Of a DNA stretch of 7,053 bases, positions 1 to 5,881 are shown piece by piece (within the stretch, counting starts at the first letter, position 1; each line of letters starts with the position of its first letter). The notes under the pieces were generated by a model that saw nothing but the letters and a program-made list of their open reading frames with translations, ran no database searches and was not told where the DNA came from. The stretch is from the NCBI GenBank assembly GCA_903858975.1, contig CAIOKW010000085.1, forward strand, positions 1 to 7,053, read 5' to 3'. Both the position numbers and the translations under genes were made by a program. Origin of the DNA: Oligoflexia bacterium. Lineage in GTDB: Bacteria; Bdellovibrionota; UBA1018; CAIMNF01.

Positions 1-2
1 AC

Positions 3-1349
3 ATTCGCCTGGAAGGTGATACGGATCTCGGAATTGTTGAGTTTTTCACCTCCTCTATTTTGAGTGCAAAAGGGAAAGCGGATACCGACATTCGGATCTT
101 TGGTCCTTTAAAAAATCTGAAACTCAATGGTGAGATGAACCTATCCGGGGGACAAGTATTGCTCCGTTGGATGCAGTCTCCGCTTGAAGATGTGGATGGT
201 ACGATTCGATTGAACCAAGGAACAATTTCTGTTGAGAACTTGGATGCGTATCTTGGAGAAGAAGTTTTCTCCATGAGTGGTAAAGTTCAAACCTTCACGG
301 ACCGTTTTCCAGAGTTGGATTTGAAGGCGCAGCTCGACAATAATAAAATCAAAATGATTCCGTTCGATTTCATCCAGCCGAAAGGGCAGATCGCAATTAA
401 AGGAACGCAACCCCCGTATATGATCACGGGGGCCCTGGAGGTCTCTCAGGCGCTCTGGACTCGAAGTTTCAGCCAGAGCGGCACGGGAACGGGAAGTCGA
501 GGAGATCGCTTTCTGCCGAAAGACCAAGATAAGAAAGGCTCCGGGAACCTATTTGCGATTGATCTCAATGTAAATGCGAATCAAGGATTTTTCGTACGAA
601 ATGAAATCTTGGACGCTGAGTTCAAAGGCAAAGCGCGCCTGGTCGGCGAGCCGGAGTCACCGCGCCTGCTCGGTGAAGGGCAATTGGTCCAAGGAAAGGT
701 GCTCTTCAAAGATCGTCCTTTTGTGTTTGAGACTGCGCGTATTGTTTTTGATGATCCTTACGCAATTAATCCAAGATTCAATGCATCTGCGATGAGTGAA
801 GTGAATCAATATAAGATCAGGGTTTTGGCTTCTGGGAGAGCAAGTCAGTGGAAACTTGATTTTAGTAGCACCCCCTATTTGCCGGAGAACGAAATTTTCT
901 CAGTTTTATCTTCTGGGAGCTCTTCCAGTGACACCAGTCGATTTAAATCAAGGGACCGAAGTTTAGTGAGCCAGGGGGAGGCCGCCTCTTTGATTTTAAA
1001 TACAATGGATTTTAGTAAGGATGTTCAACAGAAAACTGGATTCCAATTTGATGTCCAAGAAGCCGTAGATAGCCAAACAGCAAATAGTATTTTCAGACCC
1101 CAAAACTTGTCGGATAATATCGCTTCACCGAAATTGGTGTTGAAGAGGAAAGTCGGTAGGAATGTGATGCTCTCTTTTGGGAGTACCGTGGGGCTCGGAA
1201 CGGAAAACCAAAAAGAGGTGAATGCTGAGTACAAAGTGACCAATGGTGTTTCGATGCTGGGTGTATGGAATAACATCGAAGAAGTGAACACGAGAGAGAC
1301 CCGTACCTCATTCGGTCTTGATTTGAAATTTAATAGAAGGTTCAAGTGA
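3..1349 (+). CDS. tamB: TamB-like translocation/assembly module protein, C-terminal part (5' end outside window)
   Basis: The frame is open from the first complete codon at position 3, with no stop before the TGA at 1347-1349, so this is the C-terminal ~448 residues of a larger gene. The TTG at 60 is internal, not a start. The region around 150-350 shows the repeating AsmA/TamB pattern of short beta-strand units (DGTIRLNQGTISVENLDAYL). Around 690-920 is the conserved TamB C-terminal (DUF490) block: FVFETARIVFDDP, then NPRFNASA, then SSTPYLPENEIFSVLSSG. The last ~70 residues form alternating strands ending in FGLDLKFNRRFK. Family knowledge: TamB is anchored in the inner membrane, spans the periplasm as a hydrophobic beta-groove and works with an Omp85 barrel (TamA or BamA) in outer-membrane protein insertion or lipid transport. 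The next gene is exactly such a barrel, overlapping by 4 nt, which supports the call. Only the N-terminal anchor cannot be seen. Confidence 0.88.
   Translation: MRLEGDTDLGIVEFFTSSILSAKGKADTDIRIFGPLKNLKLNGEMNLSGGQVLLRWMQSPLEDVDGTIRLNQGTISVENLDAYLGEEVFSMSGKVQTFTDRFPELDLKAQLDNNKIKMIPFDFIQPKGQIAIKGTQPPYMITGALEVSQALWTRSFSQSGTGTGSRGDRFLPKDQDKKGSGNLFAIDLNVNANQGFFVRNEILDAEFKGKARLVGEPESPRLLGEGQLVQGKVLFKDRPFVFETARIVFDDPYAINPRFNASAMSEVNQYKIRVLASGRASQWKLDFSSTPYLPENEIFSVLSSGSSSSDTSRFKSRDRSLVSQGEAASLILNTMDFSKDVQQKTGFQFDVQEAVDSQTANSIFRPQNLSDNIASPKLVLKRKVGRNVMLSFGSTVGLGTENQKEVNAEYKVTNGVSMLGVWNNIEEVNTRETRTSFGLDLKFNRRFK
1335..1340 (+). promoter_or_regulatory. Shine-Dalgarno for the Omp85 gene, inside tamB
   Basis: AGAAGG lies five bases before the GTG at 1346 and within the last codons of tamB. 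It supports the GTG start over later candidates. Together with the GTGA stop-start overlap, it indicates that both proteins are made from one message. Confidence 0.7.
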
Positions 1350-3913
1350 AATACGCAGTTCTTCTCAGCATTGCTATTTTTTTACAGGGAATTTGTGAGA
1401 CCGCGAGGGGCTTTCCATTGAACGAAGTCAAGTTTGAAGGGGTTCCTGCTGAATTATTAGAACAGGTTAAAACGATCGCTGCCACTCTTCCGGGAGATGA
1501 GTTTGACCAGCCCCGATTGGATCGTAGTCGCGAGAAAGTCACAGAGTTTTTACAATCGAAGGGCTACCCCGAGAATAAGGTATTACCAGAGCTCGTAAAA
1601 AAGGGAGATCAGCATTATTTACTGTTCTCGGTGAAGCTCGGAAATCCTCTGAAGATGCGCCAGATTCGCTTTGATTCAAAAGAAGAATCACTAAATCCAG
1701 ACTTAATTTTGAAACTGAGTCAGGCCGCAGATTTGAAACCAGGAGAAATCTTTGATCGCGAACGGATCAAAGAGATGAAGCGTTCAGTGGAGACGGCTTT
1801 GACTGCTTATAATTTCATTGATTCCCGCGTCAGCGAGATTACTTTCGAAATGGCGAAAGAGGGATTAGTCGTTCACTTTCAATTGGAGCTCGGTCAGAAG
1901 GTTGTTCTTTCAGTACAGGGTAATCATTACTTTACCCGCGCTGAATTAATGGCATTTGTGGATGCCCAGCGTGCCATGGGGCTCGGGCGCGACTTTATTG
2001 GTGTGATCATGAATCGACTTAAAAGTGAATATGTCGACCATGGTTTTAAACAAGTGAAAATCACTCCCTATTCTTTTGAGGCCATGGATAGTGAGCCGAA
2101 GAAAGTGGTGTTTGAAATTGAAGAGGGCCTACAAGTTACCATAAAGACCGTGGAGTTTGATGGGAACGAAGTATTCACGGATGAGGAGTTAGTCAGCCTT
2201 TTCTTCAAGACGGCCCCCGATCGAATTCAGGCAAGGATCTACAATGCAAAATTGGTTGAGGATGCGGGAAAAAGTCTCATTGAAGAATTAAAGAAGAGGG
2301 GCTATTTATCCGCAAAAATGGTTGCGATTAAAACCGAAGACCTCGCAGACCTATCTAAGGTGAAGGTACGCTGCTTTTTGAGTGAGGGAATTCAGACCCA
2401 CATTCAAGCGATTGATTTTAGGGGCAATGCGATCCTGGATCAAAAGCGTTTGTTTGAGCTCTTGGCGCTCACGGAGGGTGAGTCTTTGAGTCTGCCGAAG
2501 TTAGAGGATGGGCTTGAAAGGATTAAGCGCGAATATCGTAATCTTGGGTATCTCGACTTCAAATTTGCGAATGAGGCCAGCAACCAAATCGTCAGCTATT
2601 CAGAGAAGAATCAGTATGCCTATCTCACGCTCGAGCTGAGCGAGGGCGCCATGTTTACATTGGGGGGCTATGAAATCTTCGGAAATGAGTTCACCCGGAG
2701 GAAGGTGATTGAGCGAGAGCTTGCCATTCGGGTGGGGGAGTCACTCGGCGACGCAAAGGTTCTCGAGACCGAAGAGAGGCTCAGGCGATTAGGGATTTTT
2801 AGTCAAGTGAGCCTAGAGGTTCAAGATGGTGACTCTACTGTTACTGCAAAGAAATTAAAGGTCTCAGTTCAAGAGGCAGTACCGGGAAGTAATTCAGTCG
2901 GTATTGGTTTTAGGAATGATCTTGGAGTGCGGGTCTTTGGTGGGGTTTCTTATTCTAATCTATGGGGTTTAAACCACACTTGGTCTCTGGATTTGACGGC
3001 GAATCGAAGGATCGCTGATTTTCGATTTGTCGAATATACCGCGCAAGTGGGATATTCTTTGCCTTGGTTTTTCTGGGGGCCAACCACCTTTAAACCTAGT
3101 TTCTCAGCCGAAAAGCGGCAGTATTTAGAGTTTGATGCAGAAACCATCGGATTTAACGCCTCATTGGAGCGCATGCTCTATAATCCCTTGAAGCTCTCTG
3201 GGATGTTCACGTATACCTTGGAACGGGTTCGTCAGTTCAATGCGGTCGATGCGACCCAAAATCAACAAATCACCATTGGTTCAATTACCCCTACATTTCG
3301 CGTGGATTTGAGGGATAATTCACTTTCTCCAAAAAGTGGATTCTATGGACTGACGTCCTTTGAGTACGCCAATTCCTTCCTGGGTACGCAAAAAGACCCG
3401 ATTCCTGTGAGTTATGGACGCTTTCGGGCTCGAGCAGACTATTACTTTGATTTTATCCCCCATGTTGTCTGGTATTGCAGTGTTCGGGGCGGGTGGCTAA
3501 AAAACTTTATTAATCCTTATCAAGCGGACGGCAGTCTCGATCCACGGATTACGGTGCCCCTGATTAAGCAGTTTGCACTGGGGGGTGTTAACTCGATTCG
3601 TGGGTTTGAAGAGCAGGAGTTAAACGTCCAAGCCAGTGACAAGGATCGACGGGTCCAGGGGTACTCAACCTACGTAAACTATCGTACTCAAATGGATTTT
3701 TTCGCTACCCCGAATCTTTCGGTGGGGCCGTTTTTAGACTCTGGAAATCTTCAAGTGGATGCTTTTTCCTTAGGAAACCTCCGATTTGGAACTGGAGTGG
3801 GCATGCGTTATTTAACCCCGGTTGGCCCTGTGAATTTCGATTGGGGCTTTAAAATCCAACCTCGTCCGGGTGAGTCAACCAATGTCTTTTATTTTTCACT
3901 CGGAGTCATCTAG
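1346..3913 (+). CDS. Omp85-family outer membrane protein (BamA/TamA type) with six predicted POTRA domains
   Basis: This 855-aa protein is exported by a signal peptide (MKYAVLLSIAIFLQGICETA; cleavage near residue 20-22). By reading strand-helix-helix-strand units with the recurring 'V.FDGNE.F...L' pattern, I place POTRA-like domains at about 25-98, 102-182, 186-261, 264-348, 351-434 and 437-510. A beta-barrel follows at ~515-855. The barrel carries the Omp85 loop-6 motif as IRGF (751-754, in GGVNSIRGFEEQEL) and the late-strand motif YLTPVGPVNFDWG (822-834). Family role: insertion and folding of outer-membrane proteins. The GTG start overlaps the tamB stop (GTGA) and has AGAAGG at 1335-1340, five bases upstream, so translational coupling is likely. 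TamA normally has three POTRAs and BamA five, so neither symbol is certain. The neighbour favours a TamB partner, while the length is nearer BamA. The protein ends in Ile rather than the usual aromatic residue. Confidence 0.94.
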   Translation: MKYAVLLSIAIFLQGICETARGFPLNEVKFEGVPAELLEQVKTIAATLPGDEFDQPRLDRSREKVTEFLQSKGYPENKVLPELVKKGDQHYLLFSVKLGNPLKMRQIRFDSKEESLNPDLILKLSQAADLKPGEIFDRERIKEMKRSVETALTAYNFIDSRVSEITFEMAKEGLVVHFQLELGQKVVLSVQGNHYFTRAELMAFVDAQRAMGLGRDFIGVIMNRLKSEYVDHGFKQVKITPYSFEAMDSEPKKVVFEIEEGLQVTIKTVEFDGNEVFTDEELVSLFFKTAPDRIQARIYNAKLVEDAGKSLIEELKKRGYLSAKMVAIKTEDLADLSKVKVRCFLSEGIQTHIQAIDFRGNAILDQKRLFELLALTEGESLSLPKLEDGLERIKREYRNLGYLDFKFANEASNQIVSYSEKNQYAYLTLELSEGAMFTLGGYEIFGNEFTRRKVIERELAIRVGESLGDAKVLETEERLRRLGIFSQVSLEVQDGDSTVTAKKLKVSVQEAVPGSNSVGIGFRNDLGVRVFGGVSYSNLWGLNHTWSLDLTANRRIADFRFVEYTAQVGYSLPWFFWGPTTFKPSFSAEKRQYLEFDAETIGFNASLERMLYNPLKLSGMFTYTLERVRQFNAVDATQNQQITIGSITPTFRVDLRDNSLSPKSGFYGLTSFEYANSFLGTQKDPIPVSYGRFRARADYYFDFIPHVVWYCSVRGGWLKNFINPYQADGSLDPRITVPLIKQFALGGVNSIRGFEEQELNVQASDKDRRVQGYSTYVNYRTQMDFFATPNLSVGPFLDSGNLQVDAFSLGNLRFGTGVGMRYLTPVGPVNFDWGFKIQPRPGESTNVFYFSLGVI

Positions 3914-3920
3914 ATTGGAA

Positions 3921-3949
3921 TTGACTGGAAAGGCGCAGTCGGGTATTCC
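3921..3949 (+). promoter_or_regulatory. Weak candidate promoter for rplM-rpsI
   Basis: TTGACT (3921-3926) is five of six to the -35 consensus. At 17 bp spacing it is followed by TATTCC (3944-3949), a poor -10 that lacks the conserved final T. If used, transcription would begin at about 3956-3959, at the ATG itself, giving a leaderless mRNA. Alternatives are a promoter inside the end of the Omp85 gene or read-through from tamB/Omp85, since no terminator separates the genes. Confidence 0.25.
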
Positions 3950-3955
3950 TTTCAG
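3925..3955 (+). promoter_or_regulatory. Candidate hairpin in the rplM leader
   Basis: GAAAGG (3928-3933) is complementary to CCTTTC (3948-3953). CT (3925-3926) and AG (3954-3955) extend the stem past a bulged G, giving about eight pairs around a 14-nt loop. The structure ends three bases before the rplM ATG. In E. coli, L13 represses its own operon through the mRNA leader, so a translational control element here is plausible. The stem is short and could be chance. It also exists in RNA only if transcription starts upstream of it. Confidence 0.25.
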
Positions 3956-3958
3956 GCT

Positions 3959-4471
3959 ATGTTTCAACAAAAGTCTTATTTAGCTAAAAAAGTGGGCGCG
4001 CATTTCTATGAAATCAAAGGCCCGAACGCTCCAAAGTGGTACGTTGTCGATGTGAAAGACCAAGTCGCAGGTCGCATTGCTTCCATGATCGCAAAGGTCA
4101 TTACTGGTAAGCATAAAACGACTTATACTCCTCACGTAGATACAGGCGATTTCGTCATCGTTCTAAACGCTGACAAAGTGGTTTTGACTCGTAACAAGAT
4201 GGATACCAAAATTTATCGTGATTACTCTGGTTACATCAGTGGTCTGAAAGAAAAGACTGCTCGTCAGATGCTTGCATCTAAACCAGAAGAAATCATCCGT
4301 CGCGCGGTATGGGGCATGACTAACAAGTCAACTCTCGCTCGTCACCAGATGAAGAAATTGAAAGTATATGCGGGTTCAGAACACCCACATCAAGCACAAA
4401 ACATTCAAGAGCTGCCTTTGGCTGCTAAGCGCCGTTCAGCGCTTACTAAAAAAGTAGTGAAGAAGGCATAA
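3959..4471 (+). CDS. rplM: 50S ribosomal protein L13 (uL13)
   Basis: L13 is an early-assembling large-subunit protein that binds 23S rRNA. Family hallmarks are WYVVD (27-31), GRIASMIAKVITGKHK (38-53), YTPHVDTGDFVIVLNADKV (56-74) and KLKVYAGSEHPHQAQ (133-147). At 170 residues it is longer than E. coli L13 (142). It has about 12 extra residues before WYVVD and a Lys/Arg-rich tail after residue ~152. The ATG is the only canonical start between the Omp85 stop (in the same frame, at 3911) and the conserved KSYLAK segment, which matches the usual K-T-F/Y-x-A-K opening of L13, so the start is well supported. Its only Shine-Dalgarno-like bases (AGG, 3954-3956) lie two bases from the ATG, too close for normal use. 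Codon choice (many CGT, GTA and GCT codons) fits high expression. It forms an operon with rpsI nine bases downstream. Confidence 0.98.
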   Translation: MFQQKSYLAKKVGAHFYEIKGPNAPKWYVVDVKDQVAGRIASMIAKVITGKHKTTYTPHVDTGDFVIVLNADKVVLTRNKMDTKIYRDYSGYISGLKEKTARQMLASKPEEIIRRAVWGMTNKSTLARHQMKKLKVYAGSEHPHQAQNIQELPLAAKRRSALTKKVVKKA

Positions 4472-4480
4472 GGAATTTAT

Positions 4481-4882
4481 ATGTTGGAAAAAGAAATTCA
4501 TCAGGTTGGAAAAAGAAAAACTGCGGTTGCCCGCGTTTACCTACGCCCTCGTAAAGGTGAAGTAGGAGCAATCAATGTAAACGGACGTTCTTTGGAAGAA
4601 TACTTCCCACGTCCAGCACTCCAAAAGATCGCTATGCAATCTTTGGATCTTACTAGCAACAATGGTCAGTACGACATCTATGTGAACGTAGCGGGCGGGG
4701 GCATTTCTGCTCAAGCAACAGCAATTCGTCACGGTATTGCTAAAGTATTAAACGCGATGGATCTTACTTTCCGCCCAGTTTTGAAAAAAGCGGGCTTCCT
4801 TACACGCGATGCGCGTGAAGTTGAACGTAAGAAATACGGCCTTGCCGGCGCAAGACGTCGTTACCAATTCTCTAAGCGTTAA
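4481..4882 (+). CDS. rpsI: 30S ribosomal protein S9 (uS9)
   Basis: S9 is a small-subunit head protein whose basic C-terminal tail reaches the P-site tRNA. The 133-aa length is typical. Conserved features are the N-terminal GKRKTAVARVYLRPRKGE (10-27), VNGRSLEEYFPRP (53-65), the glycine-rich GGGISAQATAIRHGIAKVL (72-90), LTRDAREVERKKYGLAGARR (107-126) and the ending RRRYQFSKR with its invariant terminal SKR. AAGGA (4470-4474), overlapping the rplM stop codon, sits six bases before the ATG and gives a good ribosome binding site. Co-transcription with rplM is the near-universal bacterial arrangement. The transcript ends at the terminator just downstream. Nothing is unusual in the protein itself. 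Confidence 0.99.
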   Translation: MLEKEIHQVGKRKTAVARVYLRPRKGEVGAINVNGRSLEEYFPRPALQKIAMQSLDLTSNNGQYDIYVNVAGGGISAQATAIRHGIAKVLNAMDLTFRPVLKKAGFLTRDAREVERKKYGLAGARRRYQFSKR

Positions 4883-4911
4883 TCGCAAGAGTTTTTGGGT
4901 CAAAAATTTGG

Positions 4912-4948
4912 CGGCTCGGATTCAGTTTGGATCCGGGCCGTTTTTTTT
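4912..4948 (+). terminator. Rho-independent terminator of rplM-rpsI
   Basis: A 12-bp stem with two G-U pairs is formed by CGGCTCGGATTC (4912-4923) and GGATCCGGGCCG (4929-4940). It has a 5-nt loop (AGTTT) and is followed directly by eight T (4941-4948), thirty bases after the rpsI stop. A small AT-rich inverted repeat, TTTTTG-GGT-CAAAAA (4892-4906), lies just before it. Confidence 0.95.
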
Positions 4949-4957
4949 CAATAATTG

Positions 4958-4988
4958 TTGAATTAGCCTTTGGTTTTCATGTCATAAT
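4958..4988 (+). promoter_or_regulatory. Candidate sigma-70 promoter for the parvulin gene
   Basis: CATAAT (4983-4988) is five of six to the -10 consensus and is preceded by TG one base upstream (4980-4981), an extended -10. TTGAAT (4958-4963) is a possible -35, at a long 19-bp spacing. Transcription would start near 4995, just after the preceding terminator. The leader would then carry AAAGGA (5008-5013), ten bases before the ATG. The strong upstream terminator makes a separate promoter expected. Confidence 0.5.
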
Positions 4989-5023
4989 TTTTTTAAGGAT
5001 AGAAACTAAAGGAACAACTATAT

Positions 5024-5812
5024 ATGAAACAATCCCGTATGATTCTTAGTGTTTTACTTGGATTAAGCTTCAGTGTTTCAGGGTTCGCAGGAACGCTTGC
5101 AACCGTGAACGGTAAAGTGATTACCGACGATGACTTTCAGGCTCTCATTGCCAACCTGCCACAATACCAAAAAGACTTAGCGGTAAAGGACGGTAATACC
5201 CGTAAGCGAATCGTTCAGGACTTGGTGGATCAGGAGTTGATGGTCCAAGAAGCTTCTGTCGAAAGCATTGAGAACTCAAAAGAGTTCAAAGATAATCTCG
5301 CAATGCTTCGCAAACAGGCTTTGGTAAATGCATTAGTGGCAAAACGCCTCGCGCCTAAGGTTAGCGAAAAAGCGGTTAAAGATTATTTCTCAAAAAAGAG
5401 AAGTCATTACTCAACGGATCAGGTTCATGCTCAGCATATTTTACTCGCCACAGCGAAAGAAGCTGATGCGGTTTTGGCTGAAGTGAAAAAGCCCGGAGCT
5501 GATTTTCAAAAGATTGCAGAAGCAAAGTCGAAAGATCCATCCGCTAAAAACACACGAGGGGATGTCGGGTTTTTCTCGCGGACGATGTTTGATCAAACTT
5601 TCACGGATGCGGCCTTCGGTGCAAATGTCGGTGAAATCATTGGTCCGGTAAAAACTTCATTTGGTTATCATGTGATTAAGGTTGTAGATCGAAAAGTAGG
5701 GAAAGTTCCTGAGTTCACTGAGATTGAGCAGCAAGTAAGAGCTGACTATCAAAAGGATCTGCTTCGGGACTTCGTTTTTGAGCTACGTAAGAAAGCAAAA
5801 ATTAAGGAATAA
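5024..5812 (+). CDS. Periplasmic parvulin-type peptidyl-prolyl cis-trans isomerase (PpiC/SurA-like)
   Basis: This protein catalyses cis-trans isomerisation of prolyl bonds and probably acts as a folding helper for secreted or outer-membrane proteins. An N-terminal signal peptide (1-22, hydrophobic core ILSVLLGLSFSVSGFA) predicts export. Residues ~24-125 form the helical SurA-N-like chaperone region, opening with the typical LATVNGKVITDDDF. A single rotamase domain spans ~133-224, with HAQHILL (His138), RGDVGFFSRTMFD (178-190, Met188), the AF pair at 197-198 and GPVKTSFGYHVIKV (207-220, His216). A basic helical tail follows. At 262 residues it has one rotamase domain, whereas E. coli SurA has two, so I do not use that symbol. 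The ATG at 5024 has AAAGGA upstream and keeps the full signal peptide; Met6 has no ribosome binding site. It appears to be transcribed alone between two terminators. No lipobox is visible. Confidence 0.94.
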   Translation: MKQSRMILSVLLGLSFSVSGFAGTLATVNGKVITDDDFQALIANLPQYQKDLAVKDGNTRKRIVQDLVDQELMVQEASVESIENSKEFKDNLAMLRKQALVNALVAKRLAPKVSEKAVKDYFSKKRSHYSTDQVHAQHILLATAKEADAVLAEVKKPGADFQKIAEAKSKDPSAKNTRGDVGFFSRTMFDQTFTDAAFGANVGEIIGPVKTSFGYHVIKVVDRKVGKVPEFTEIEQQVRADYQKDLLRDFVFELRKKAKIKE

Positions 5813-5830
5813 GTTATTTTGAATCGATGG

Positions 5831-5875
5831 GGTCCGAGGGGTCAGTTTGCGTGAAACCCTCGGACCTTTTTTTTT
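5831..5875 (+). terminator. Rho-independent terminator of the parvulin gene
   Basis: A perfect 10-bp stem is formed by GGTCCGAGGG (5831-5840) and CCCTCGGACC (5857-5866). The 16-nt loop may fold further (GTTT/AAAC). Nine T follow (5867-5875), and the structure starts 18 bases after the stop codon. The T-tract is present on one side only, so it acts in the plus direction. It ends six bases before the next start codon. Confidence 0.95.
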
Positions 5876-5881
5876 AAATTT

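Noticed and set aside
60..62. TTG as a possible start of the first gene
   Set aside because: The same frame is open to the window edge at position 3, and the product is clearly the C-terminal part of a much longer TamB protein.
141..527. Minus-strand open frame of 128 codons inside tamB
   Set aside because: It is antisense to a well-supported coding region, and its translation shows no recognisable domain or coherent composition.
1025..1345. Minus-strand open frames over the end of tamB
   Set aside because: They lie opposite the conserved TamB tail and have no domain signal; they are shadows of the real gene.
2950..3174. Minus-strand open frame inside the Omp85 barrel
   Set aside because: It is antisense to conserved barrel strands and has no sign of independent coding.
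4541..4732. Minus-strand open frame opposite rpsI
   Set aside because: rpsI is certain on the plus strand; the antisense translation is Cys/Arg-rich and featureless.
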